DNA of 22,289 bases from contig DLYT01000149.1 of the NCBI GenBank assembly GCA_003447595.1, positions 11,630 to 33,918 on the forward strand, written 5' to 3'. How positions within the stretch are numbered: position 1 is the stretch's first letter; every line of letters starts with the position of its first letter. Origin of the DNA: Porphyromonadaceae bacterium (GTDB lineage: Bacteria; Bacteroidota; Bacteroidia; Bacteroidales; CAMTPD01). The notes under the pieces are model-generated. The model did not search any database and was not told the DNA's origin. It saw only the letters and a program-made list of their open reading frames with translations. A program made the position numbers and the translations under genes. Positions 15,294-22,289 of this stretch are shown here, in pieces.

Positions 15294-16152
15294 TTATAAA
15301 AAGATGTTTCATCGATACAATATAGTGACCAAATTGATAATCATCAATTTGGTCGTTTTTATTGTTTTAAGGTTAGGAAGTATATTTGCCTCGTTATTAA
15401 ATTTAGATGTAGTAGCATTGCTTCAAGTAATAGAAGTGCCGTCTTCATTGCAATTGCTTGCTTTAAGGCCGTGGACACTATTCACCTATATGTTTGCACA
15501 TTATGATGTGTGGCATATTTTGTTTAATATGCTTTGGCTGTATTGGTTTGGCCAACTTTTCCTTTATTTCTTTACGCCTCGACAATTTGTAGGTGTATAT
15601 CTGTTGGGAGGGTTGTCAGGAGCTCTGTTGTTTGTTCTTATTTATAATACGTTCCCATATTTTGCTTCTATGGCAGAAAGTAGTTATTTACTGGGAGCTT
15701 CAGCTTCTGTTATGGCTATTGTTTTTGCAGTTGCTTTTTATAAACGAGATTATGAAATTACCTTATTCTTAATTGGTCGGATAAAACTAATTTATCTGGC
15801 ATTGTTTACAGTATTGCTAGACTTATTAATGTTAACATCGTCAAATGCAGGTGGTCATATTGCTCATATTGGCGGTGCTTTGTTTGGAATTTATTTCGCA
15901 AATCGCATGCAAAAAGGACATGATAAAACTGCATGGCTTAATCGTATTTTTGATAAAATAGCGAATTGGTTTAAGCCGAAACCTAAGATGAAAGTTACGC
16001 ATCGTCGTAACGAAACAGATCTTGAGTACAATACTCGTAAACGAAACGAGAGTGAAGAGGTGGATCGTATTCTCGATAAATTGAAAAAATCAGGTTACGA
16101 TAGTTTGACAACCGAAGAGCGACGAAAGCTCTTTGATGCAAGCAAAAAATAA
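15274..16152 (+). CDS. Rhomboid-family protease with C-terminal cytoplasmic domain (second of two)
   Basis: 292 residues. The catalytic core has HILFN (His81, Asn85), GASASVMAI with nucleophile Ser143 (Gly141-Ala142-Ser143; the usual following Gly is Ala) and HIAHIGGALFG with His198. After the last helix comes a basic cytoplasmic tail of about 80 residues (KPKPKMKVTHRRNE...) ending in a small helical unit EEVDRILDKLKKSGYDSLTTEERRKLF, which recurs at the ends of many Bacteroidota rhomboids. The chosen start overlaps the first rhomboid by 20 bases. An in-frame ATG at 15304 would give 282 residues with a 10-base gap and cannot be excluded. Overlap and shared direction imply co-translation with the first rhomboid. 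Confidence 0.9.
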   Translation: MDAFFTDYKKMFHRYNIVTKLIIINLVVFIVLRLGSIFASLLNLDVVALLQVIEVPSSLQLLALRPWTLFTYMFAHYDVWHILFNMLWLYWFGQLFLYFFTPRQFVGVYLLGGLSGALLFVLIYNTFPYFASMAESSYLLGASASVMAIVFAVAFYKRDYEITLFLIGRIKLIYLALFTVLLDLLMLTSSNAGGHIAHIGGALFGIYFANRMQKGHDKTAWLNRIFDKIANWFKPKPKMKVTHRRNETDLEYNTRKRNESEEVDRILDKLKKSGYDSLTTEERRKLFDASKK

Positions 16153-16157
16153 ATGGT

Positions 16158-17258
16158 ATGAAATTGCTACGAGTCTTATTTCAATCGATGGTTGCTGCAG
16201 CAAACGTTTTTATTGTCGTTTTGCTTGTTGCTTCAGCATTCTCCGATAAAGTGTCTCCGAATTCAATGCTGATCTTTTCTTATTTGGGATTAGCATTTCC
16301 GATACTGGTGTTGATTAATTTATGCTTTTTAGGGTATTGGTTGTTCTTTAGAAAGTGGTATATGTCATTGATTCCTCTGGTAGGATTCTTATTGTCGATA
16401 AATGCGTTGCAGATATATTTCCCGTTGCATTTGAAAACGGCTACGATACCGGATCCACATATAAAGGTGCTTTCTTATAATGTGATGAATTTTGCATACA
16501 AAGATCACACTGCGGAAAAACATAATCCTATACTTGATTATATCGTAAAAAGCAATGCAGACATTGTCTGTTTGCAAGAATATTGGGGGCCATTGAAAGG
16601 ATCGCATTTAAAACAAGCTGATATAAAGGGTGCTCTTAAGATGTATCCTTATTTTAAAGTGCTTTCTTCTCCATCTGCAGGCAAAGATCTTATTGGTATT
16701 GCTGTGTTTTCAAAATATCCAATTCGTTCTGCCCGAAAAGTAAAATATGATAGTGCCTATAATTTGTCTGGGGTTTTTGAGTTGGATGTAAAAGGGAAAA
16801 AAGTTACATTAATAAATAATCACTTAGAGTCTTTTAAGCTAACCCTACAAGATCGAGAGGATTATGAGTCTTTTTTGAAAAGTCTGAATTCAAATATGTT
16901 TGATGAGTTAAAGTCAAGATTGCATGGACGACTAGGTCCTGCGTTCAGACAACGTGCTCTCCAAGCTGAAGTAATTTCAAAAGAGGTGCAAAAGGCAAAA
17001 GGGGATTATGTTGTTGTCTGTGGTGACTTTAATGATACTCCGATATCCTATGTTCGACGTACAGTTCAAAATGGGTTAAAGGATGCTTTTGTTGAAAGCG
17101 GATTTGGAATGGGGAGCTCATTTAATCGGAATCTCTTTTATTTTAAAATCGATTATATACTGCATTCGTCGAATATGCAGGCTTATAATTGTACTGTTGA
17201 TAATGATATATCGGAGTCGGATCATTATCCAATCTGGTGTTATCTTACATTTAAATAA
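16158..17258 (+). CDS. Membrane-anchored endonuclease/exonuclease/phosphatase-family protein
   Basis: 366 residues. Three transmembrane helices (about 10-28, 37-62 and 70-90) precede an EEP (DNase I-like) domain from about residue 102. Metal-dependent phosphodiester or phosphomonoester chemistry is indicated by an intact motif set: LSYNVMNF (Asn108), DIVCLQE (Glu141), INNHLES (His222), VCGDFNDTP (Asp290, Asn292), KIDYILHS (Asp332) and SDHYPI (Asp355-His356). The basic ends of TM1 and the TM2-TM3 loop (MKLLR, FFRKWY) suggest N-in topology with the catalytic domain in the periplasm. That would make it a lipid, phosphate-ester or nucleic-acid hydrolase outside the cytoplasm, not a DNA-repair enzyme. 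It starts five bases after the second rhomboid and is the last gene of the operon; its stop codon lies in the terminator stem. Substrate unknown. Confidence 0.88.
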   Translation: MKLLRVLFQSMVAAANVFIVVLLVASAFSDKVSPNSMLIFSYLGLAFPILVLINLCFLGYWLFFRKWYMSLIPLVGFLLSINALQIYFPLHLKTATIPDPHIKVLSYNVMNFAYKDHTAEKHNPILDYIVKSNADIVCLQEYWGPLKGSHLKQADIKGALKMYPYFKVLSSPSAGKDLIGIAVFSKYPIRSARKVKYDSAYNLSGVFELDVKGKKVTLINNHLESFKLTLQDREDYESFLKSLNSNMFDELKSRLHGRLGPAFRQRALQAEVISKEVQKAKGDYVVVCGDFNDTPISYVRRTVQNGLKDAFVESGFGMGSSFNRNLFYFKIDYILHSSNMQAYNCTVDNDISESDHYPIWCYLTFK

Positions 17259-17309
17259 AAATAAACGCCACGTTTCTCTCTGTGTAGATTGAACGTGGCG
17301 TTTATTTTT
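17257..17309. terminator. Long bidirectional terminator between convergent operons
   Basis: An 18-bp perfect stem (17257-17274 with 17292-17309) has a GC-rich core ACGCCACGT and A/T-rich ends, giving T-rich tails on both strands. It overlaps the last two bases of the EEP gene stop and lies just beyond the end of the minus-strand DUF4468 gene. Confidence 0.9.
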
Positions 17310-17318
17310 ATCTCGAAT

Positions 17319-17867
17319 TTATTTCTTTAAAGCATCTTTTGCAGCATTATGAATATCAGAGAAAACACCTTCAACAAAAAAGAATGTTGCATTGCAAAAA
17401 GCCTCTGGGCTTTTTATGGCGCTGATCTTATTGGCTTTGCCATTCTTACTTATAACCTTCTCTGCGGGTATTGATTTTTGTTTTCCGTCAACTTCGTATG
17501 TATATGCAATATCATTTATTTCGACTTGATAGCTATTGTCAAAACACTTGATGTGCATTTTATACTTCATAACCGTGCTGTCTTTGTCGTTGATAAGAAG
17601 TTCTATTTTCGAGCTGCAAAAAATAGTCTTGTTCTTTTTATCCTCCGACATGTTGGAGATAAAATAGTCTTTTCCATAATTTTCTTTAGCCCATGCACGA
17701 ATCGCTTGATATAGTTTTTCTTCGGATATACCAGTAATCGATTCTTGATCAGAATAACAAACTTTACCCTGCTTTATAGGAGCACAGTTGTCTACAGCTC
17801 CTTTATTCCCTTGTGCAAAAGAATAAAGGGGTAAAAGTAGAAGCATTAAAAATAGAACTCTTCTCAT
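17319..17867 (-). CDS. Secreted DUF4468 protein (single domain)
   Basis: 182 residues. The signal peptide MRRVLFLMLLLLPLYSFA is predicted to be cut after Ala18. The mature part is one DUF4468 domain, a small alpha/beta fold of unknown function common in Bacteroidales: an initial strand GKVCYSDQE, an amphipathic helix KLYQAIRAWAKENYG, the strand pair TIFCSSKIELLI / MKYKMHIKCFDNSYQVEINDIAYTYEV and a C-terminal helix VEGVFSDIHNAAKDALKK. It is the second gene of a two-gene operon, starting 17 bases after the stop of its larger paralogue, with which it aligns over the whole mature length. No catalytic residues are recognisable. Confidence 0.8.
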   Translation of the reverse strand: MRRVLFLMLLLLPLYSFAQGNKGAVDNCAPIKQGKVCYSDQESITGISEEKLYQAIRAWAKENYGKDYFISNMSEDKKNKTIFCSSKIELLINDKDSTVMKYKMHIKCFDNSYQVEINDIAYTYEVDGKQKSIPAEKVISKNGKANKISAIKSPEAFCNATFFFVEGVFSDIHNAAKDALKK

Positions 17868-17884
17868 ACTTTAGTTTTATTGAG

Positions 17885-19072
17885 TTAGTATTTAATCCAA
17901 GCATTAATGATCTCACCTCCAAAAAGTGTAGGTAGATCTTTGCTAGAATATTCATTTTTCAATGATTCATTGTTAAGACCATCTTTGAAAAGTGGTTGAG
18001 TAAGCGTTTTGCGACATTCGATAATTAGCCAAGCTTCGTTAAAAGCTTTACTTCCCGAAGGAGTTGTTATCGGTGTAAGTCCTGATTCTTTCACTTTGTC
18101 AGTATCCTTCCCTGATTTACTACCGCACATTTTCAATACGTCGCGATAGGCTTCCGGGTAAAAAGACAAAGTATACGTGTCGCTGTTTCGAAGCAAGGAA
18201 TAGGTGTTTCGAGCTGGAAACACAAAACTAAATGCTGTTGGTTTACCAAACATCATACCGAGACCTCCCCAACTTGCTGTCATCATATTGAAGTTGTTTC
18301 CATTTCCTGCTGTTATCAACATCCAGTCTTTACCAAGCATCTTTATAATATTTCCTGGAATCTTCTCAACGTCGATTTGATTGAAGTCTTCAAGTCCTTT
18401 ATTTGCTGCTGATGGAGCGGCGGTTGTTGTTGTTGTTGTTGTTGTTGGAGTAAGCTTAACTGCTGGTTTTGTCTCAATTGCATTACTACTTTGGGTATTG
18501 GTGGATGCAAGAGGTGTTGTAGCGTTCAAACCGGTAGATATCTCAGTGAAAAGGTTATCGACCATGTCTATGGTGTGTTTTCTAAATTTACCGTTACCAC
18601 GATTTAATTTACCTTTCGAAAGAGCATTCTTATCATCAATCCATTCTTCTGCTTTGTATTTCTCAGGTTCTTTTTGATAAGAGACATTGTATGCATAATT
18701 GATGTTGCTAACTTCTGCATTGCAGTTATTATCGCTGCAATAAAAAGTTAATCGATAGTTGATTAGGCTTCTGTCCAAAGAAAGGGCCTTATTGGTGAAA
18801 ACTAAGTAGTCTTTGGCGCTACATACAATTGTGCCGTCTTCTGGATCTGAGAAAATTACGCGGTCTTCTTGGGTGTTAAATTTATCATTAGCCCATTGTT
18901 GTGCTGCATTGTAAATTTCGGTTTTATTCTTTCCTTCTAAATTGAAGTTTTTGCTAAATACAACTTTCCCATCTACAACAGGGACAGCTCCTTCTAGATA
19001 TTTATCATCTGTTTGTGCGAATCCTGTAAAAGTATGGGTTAATACCATAATAAGTAGAACAATGTTTTTCAT
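17885..19072 (-). CDS. Secreted DUF4468 - flavin reductase-like fusion protein
   Basis: 395 residues. The signal peptide MKNIVLLIMVLTHTFTGFA is predicted to be cut after Ala19. Residues about 30-182 are a DUF4468 domain (GKVVFSKNF, EIYNAAQQWANDKF, INYRLTFYCSDNNCNAEVSNINYAY). Residues 183-236 form a low-complexity linker with eight consecutive Thr (210-217). Residues about 238-395 resemble the FMN-binding split-barrel flavin reductase family: FNMMTASWGGLG (261-272, usual flavin-phosphate contact), FVFPARNTYSLL (283-294), then a TLSFY strand, MCGSKSGKDTDKVKESGLTP (315-334) and WLIIECRKT. If flavin is bound, the enzyme would act outside the cytoplasm, where NAD(P)H is not normally available. The frame runs 61 codons further upstream, overlapping the start of secDF and passing through both promoters. 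ATG 19072, directly before the signal peptide, is therefore the start. First gene of the DUF4468 operon. Confidence 0.8.
   Translation of the reverse strand: MKNIVLLIMVLTHTFTGFAQTDDKYLEGAVPVVDGKVVFSKNFNLEGKNKTEIYNAAQQWANDKFNTQEDRVIFSDPEDGTIVCSAKDYLVFTNKALSLDRSLINYRLTFYCSDNNCNAEVSNINYAYNVSYQKEPEKYKAEEWIDDKNALSKGKLNRGNGKFRKHTIDMVDNLFTEISTGLNATTPLASTNTQSSNAIETKPAVKLTPTTTTTTTTAAPSAANKGLEDFNQIDVEKIPGNIIKMLGKDWMLITAGNGNNFNMMTASWGGLGMMFGKPTAFSFVFPARNTYSLLRNSDTYTLSFYPEAYRDVLKMCGSKSGKDTDKVKESGLTPITTPSGSKAFNEAWLIIECRKTLTQPLFKDGLNNESLKNEYSSKDLPTLFGGEIINAWIKY
18423..18446. repeat. (GTT)8 trinucleotide microsatellite inside a gene
   Basis: Eight uninterrupted GTT units on the plus strand encode most of the eight-Thr run (residues 210-217) of the DUF4468-flavin reductase linker. 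Slippage here would change linker length in whole residues without shifting the frame. Confidence 0.9.
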
Positions 19073-19099
19073 GTTTCTTTGATTTAAAGATTGATCTTG

Positions 19100-19107
19100 C
19101 AAATATA
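19100..19107 (-). promoter_or_regulatory. -7 element of the DUF4468 operon
   Basis: The minus strand reads TATATTTG, an exact TAnnTTTG. The predicted start near 19093 gives a leader of about 20 bases to the ATG at 19072. This supports that ATG over the longer open frame. Confidence 0.6.
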
Positions 19108-19183
19108 TTATTTGATGAGTAAATCTAGCTATATGACCCACAAATATTTGGCTTGTTTTTATCCAGAGAACTGAAAAAAAGTA

Positions 19184-19191
19184 TATATTTG
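19184..19191 (+). promoter_or_regulatory. -7 element of secDF
   Basis: TATATTTG matches TAnnTTTG. Transcription would start near 19198, giving a leader of about 47 bases. It is divergent from the DUF4468 promoter, with roughly 75 bases between the two -7 elements. Confidence 0.6.
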
Positions 19192-19244
19192 CATCCTGTG
19201 AAAAATAAAAATGATTAAAGTAATAACATAAAAGTAAGATCAAA

Positions 19245-22214
19245 ATGCAAAACAAAGGATTTGTGAGAGTCTTTGCTGTTCTGCTTACGCTTGTGTGTGC
19301 GTTTTATCTATCGTTCTCTTTTGTAACGAGATACTACAATGACAAGGCGGCAGAGTACGCTGGAGATGACTTGGCAAAACAAAGTTATTTTCTTGACTCT
19401 TTATCTACTCAAAAGGTATGGTTGGGGTATACTCTGAAGCAGTGCCGTGAGATGGAGATTAACCTTGGGCTTGACCTTAAAGGTGGTATGAATGTAATAT
19501 TAGAATTGAATGTTGCAGATGTACTTAAGTCTTTGTCAAACAACAATCAAGACCCTAACTTTATTAAAGCTTTAGAGCTTGCACAAGCTCGTCAAGCAAC
19601 TAGTTCAAAAGACTTTATCTCTTTATTTTCGGAAGAATATCTGAAATTGGTTCCTAATGGAAAATTATCAGTTTTATTCAGTACTTTCGAACTAAAGGAT
19701 AAAATTACTCCACAGTCAACTAATGCGGAAGTAGAGTCTGTATTGCGCGAAGAAATGAAAAGTGCAATTGATAACTCTTTCAACGTATTGAGAACACGTA
19801 TTGACCGTTTCGGTGTAGTTGCACCAAATATTCAACGTCTTGAAACTGATGGTCGTATTCTTGTTGAACTTCCTGGTATTAAAGAGCCAGAGCGTGTAAG
19901 AAAGCTTCTTCAAGGTAGTGCTAATCTTGAGTTTTGGGAAACATATGAGTTAGGTGAAGTATATCAACAACTGGTATCTGCTAATAACATCATTCGTGAC
20001 TACAATGCATCTCTTGAATCTGCACAGGCTGAAGGTGATTCCACTGTAGCTGAAGCAATGGAGGCTGGTAAAGACTCTACAGGCTTGAAAGTTCTAGATG
20101 CTATTTCCCAAGGTGATGCTCAAGTTTCACAATCAGAGGCTGAGTTTGCTAAACAATATCCATTGTTTTCAATATTGAATATCAATCAGTATAACGGACA
20201 AATTGGAGCTGGACCAGCTGTTGGTATCGCACATAAGAAGGATATGGAAACGATCAATAACTATCTTCAAATGAAGCAAGTGAAAGATCTTTTCCCTCGT
20301 AATCTTAGATTTTTCTGGACCGTTAAGTCGGTTGATGAAAAAGAGCAGTATTATCAATTGGTTGCTGTAAAAGCATCTAACCGTGATGGAAGTCCTGCTC
20401 TTCAAGGTGATGTCGTAACTGATGCTCGTGCAGACTTCGCACAAAACGGTCGTGGCCAAGAAGTAAGTATGGCTATGAATGCAGAAGGTGCTAAAGCTTG
20501 GGCTCGTGTAACGAAAGATAATATTGGTAAATCAGTTGCGATTGTATTGGATGGACTTGTTTATTCTTATCCAAATGTATATGATGAAATTACTGGTGGA
20601 CGTTCTCAAATTACCGGTAATTTTACTCCGGAAGAGGCGAAGGACTTAGCAAACGTTCTTAAGTCTGGTAAGATGGCTGCTTCTGTTCGCATCGTTCAAG
20701 AAGATGTAGTAGGTCCTTCTTTGGGTCAAGCTGCTATTGAAGATGGTGTGATTTCTTTTGCTCTTGCTTTGATCTGTTTGATGCTTTATATGTGTTCTGC
20801 TTATGGACTTGTTCCTGGTATGATCGCAAATGCTGCATTGATCGTGAACGTTTTCTTTACATTGGGTATTTTAGCTTCTTTCCATGCTGTTCTAACACTT
20901 TCTGGTATTGCAGGTATGGTATTGACGCTTGGTATGGCAGTTGATGCGAACGTGCTTATCTATGAACGTGCAAAAGAAGAGCTTCGAGCAGGAAAGAATG
21001 CAGCTCAAGCAATGTCTGATGGTTATAAGAATGCTTTTTCTGCGATCTTTGACTCGAACTTGACAACAATCATTACTGGTGTTGTATTGTTTTACTTTGG
21101 AACTGGTCCGATCAGAGGTTTTGCGACAACTTTGATTATTGGTCTTATTTCATCGTTTATCACAGCAGTATTCTTAACTCGTCTTGTATATGAAGGTTTG
21201 TTTGCTAAAGGCAAACTTCAAAATATGACTTTAACAACTTCTTTGACTAAGAATTTGTTAGTGAATCCAACAATAAACTTCTTGGGTAAACGTAAAGTGG
21301 GTTATTTGATTCCGGTAGGTGTAATTGTTATTGGAATCGTATCTATGTTTACATTGGGTCTAAACAAAGGTATTGACTTTACAGGTGGTCGTAATTATAT
21401 TGTGAAGTTTGATAACGCAGTGAATACAGAAGATGTACGTGAAATGCTTTCAGCAAGCTTTGACGGTTCTGTAAGTGTTATCCAAATTGGTACAAGTGAT
21501 CAAGTTCGTATTTCTACAAACTATAAGATTGCAGATACAGATCCAGAAGTAGATCAAAATATTGAAGCTAAACTTTATGAAGGTTTGAAGCCTTTATTGA
21601 AACAAGGTACAACTCAAGAGCAATTCAGCTCGGTAAATATTCAAAGCTCGCAAAAAGTAGGTCCAAGTATGGCCGACGATATTAAAGTTGGAGCTTTCTG
21701 GGCAATCGTGTTATCGATGTTGCTAATGGGTATTTATATCTTATTCCGTTTCCGTGATATTGCATTCTCTGTAGGTACAGTTGCATCGGTTATTGTGAAT
21801 GTAGGTGTAATCTTTAGTTTCTATTCGTTGTTGTGGAAAGTCATGCCTTTCTCTATGGAGATTGACCAAACGTTTATTGCGGCAATTCTTACTATCATTG
21901 GTTATTCGTTGAATGATACTGTGGTAGTATTTGATAGAATCCGTGAAACATTGGCGCTTTATCCTAAGAGAAGCAGATTCCAAGTTATCAATGATGCTTT
22001 GAATTCAACATTGGCACGTACATTCAGTACTTCTTTCAGTACATTAGTTGTTGTGCTTTGTATTTTCCTTTTAGGAGGTAGTACAATTCGAAGCTTTACT
22101 TTCGCAATCTTAATCGGTATTGTTTCTTGTACGTATTCAACATTGTTTGTTGCTACTCCGGTAGCTTACGAATTGATGCGTCGTAAAGAGAAAAAGAACG
22201 AAGAGAAGAAATAA
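19245..22214 (+). CDS. secDF: Protein translocase subunit SecDF (fused SecD-SecF)
   Basis: Inner-membrane RND-family subunit that uses the proton gradient to help complete SecYEG export. In 989 residues, SecD comes first: TM1 (about 8-27), GLDLKGGMNVILEL, the periplasmic P1 region with IDRFGVVAPNIQ and ILVELPGIKEPERVRKLLQ, ITGNFTPEEAKDLANVLKSGK, then the membrane block GMAVDANVLIYERAKEEL with conserved Asp near 567. SecF starts about residue 680: GKRKVGYLIP, GIDFTGG (about 709-715) and IIGYSLNDTVVVFDRIRE with Asp near 891. About twelve membrane helices are expected. A fused protein is normal in Bacteroidota. The insert around 250-290, between SecD landmarks, is rich in Glu, Ala and Asp. It is monocistronic, with its own promoter and terminator. 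ATG 19245 is the only start compatible with the TM1 signal anchor. Confidence 0.96.
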   Translation: MQNKGFVRVFAVLLTLVCAFYLSFSFVTRYYNDKAAEYAGDDLAKQSYFLDSLSTQKVWLGYTLKQCREMEINLGLDLKGGMNVILELNVADVLKSLSNNNQDPNFIKALELAQARQATSSKDFISLFSEEYLKLVPNGKLSVLFSTFELKDKITPQSTNAEVESVLREEMKSAIDNSFNVLRTRIDRFGVVAPNIQRLETDGRILVELPGIKEPERVRKLLQGSANLEFWETYELGEVYQQLVSANNIIRDYNASLESAQAEGDSTVAEAMEAGKDSTGLKVLDAISQGDAQVSQSEAEFAKQYPLFSILNINQYNGQIGAGPAVGIAHKKDMETINNYLQMKQVKDLFPRNLRFFWTVKSVDEKEQYYQLVAVKASNRDGSPALQGDVVTDARADFAQNGRGQEVSMAMNAEGAKAWARVTKDNIGKSVAIVLDGLVYSYPNVYDEITGGRSQITGNFTPEEAKDLANVLKSGKMAASVRIVQEDVVGPSLGQAAIEDGVISFALALICLMLYMCSAYGLVPGMIANAALIVNVFFTLGILASFHAVLTLSGIAGMVLTLGMAVDANVLIYERAKEELRAGKNAAQAMSDGYKNAFSAIFDSNLTTIITGVVLFYFGTGPIRGFATTLIIGLISSFITAVFLTRLVYEGLFAKGKLQNMTLTTSLTKNLLVNPTINFLGKRKVGYLIPVGVIVIGIVSMFTLGLNKGIDFTGGRNYIVKFDNAVNTEDVREMLSASFDGSVSVIQIGTSDQVRISTNYKIADTDPEVDQNIEAKLYEGLKPLLKQGTTQEQFSSVNIQSSQKVGPSMADDIKVGAFWAIVLSMLLMGIYILFRFRDIAFSVGTVASVIVNVGVIFSFYSLLWKVMPFSMEIDQTFIAAILTIIGYSLNDTVVVFDRIRETLALYPKRSRFQVINDALNSTLARTFSTSFSTLVVVLCIFLLGGSTIRSFTFAILIGIVSCTYSTLFVATPVAYELMRRKEKKNEEKK

Positions 22215-22231
22215 TCTTCATGCTAGATAGG

Positions 22232-22262
22232 AAAAGGCTCAGATTTATCTGAGCCTTTTTTG
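22232..22262 (+). terminator. Intrinsic terminator of secDF
   Basis: A 12-bp perfect stem (AAAAGGCTCAGA 22232-22243 with 22248-22259) has a 4-base loop TTTA and is followed by T residues. Nothing further is recognisable in 22263-22289. Confidence 0.9.
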
Positions 22263-22289
22263 ATTTAATATACACTACAAATAAAGCGG

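Noticed and set aside
18381..18677. 98-codon plus-strand frame with a poly-Val run
   Set aside because: It is the antisense reading of the (GTT)8 repeat and the DUF4468 fusion gene; no independent support.
19115..19125. ATGAGTAAATC in the secDF/DUF4468 spacer, identical to 11 bases at 4159
   Set aside because: A single 11-base match in AT-rich DNA is weak evidence for a shared operator, and the surrounding bases do not match.
19073..19255. 61-codon N-terminal extension of the DUF4468 fusion
   Set aside because: Runs through both divergent promoters into secDF. A proper signal peptide begins at the internal ATG 19072.

Overview
The window looks like chromosomal core sequence from a Bacteroidota bacterium, most likely order Bacteroidales. 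Three things support this. At least nine genes are preceded by the phylum-type -7 element TAnnTTTG. Several protein families are typical of the group: a SecD-SecF fusion, a lipoprotein 6-bladed beta-propeller, two DUF4468 proteins, and a large TPR protein paired with an outer-membrane barrel. TopA carries glycine-rich C-terminal repeats and a Lys-rich tail and shows no four-Cys zinc fingers. Genus cannot be fixed from the sequence alone. I see no tRNA, rRNA, CRISPR array, insertion sequence, integrase or phage gene.

Layout. Bases 1-535 hold only the possible 33-codon tail of an upstream gene, several inverted repeats and the promoter of a ROK-family sugar kinase (536-1516). A DUF1232 membrane protein (1605-1994, minus) converges on the kinase. 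Next are a zinc-ribbon Nudix hydrolase (2138-2662) and a lipoprotein beta-propeller (2736-3962), both with higher GC than their neighbours. A 467-base gap follows. It holds repeats of ATGAGTA, three chained mini-ORFs and a terminator-like hairpin. Then comes a two-gene operon for a secreted 999-residue TPR protein (4430-7429) and an outer-membrane beta-barrel protein (7441-9228).

The centre is housekeeping: topA (9523-11961), with back-to-back terminators separating it from argS (12102-13895, minus) and the HU gene (14017-14292, minus). HU has a leader with two consecutive hairpins. Divergent from HU is a tight operon of two overlapping rhomboid proteases and a membrane-anchored endonuclease/exonuclease/phosphatase-fold enzyme (14574-17258). 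It ends in a long bidirectional terminator shared with a convergent two-gene minus-strand operon (17319-19072). Both of those encode secreted DUF4468 proteins, and the upstream one is fused to a flavin-reductase-like domain through a poly-Thr linker. The right end is secDF (19245-22214) with its terminator.

Envelope functions dominate: Sec export (secDF), intramembrane proteolysis (rhomboids), a probable periplasmic phosphodiesterase or phosphatase, secreted DUF4468 proteins and an outer-membrane/TPR pair. The most unusual item is the exported DUF4468-flavin reductase fusion next to its single-domain paralogue. Second are the mini-ORF cassette at 4111-4368 and the structured HU leader. Several start codons here are set inside the longest open frame, because the promoter or a neighbouring terminator lies within the extension (argS, Nudix, DUF4468 fusion).
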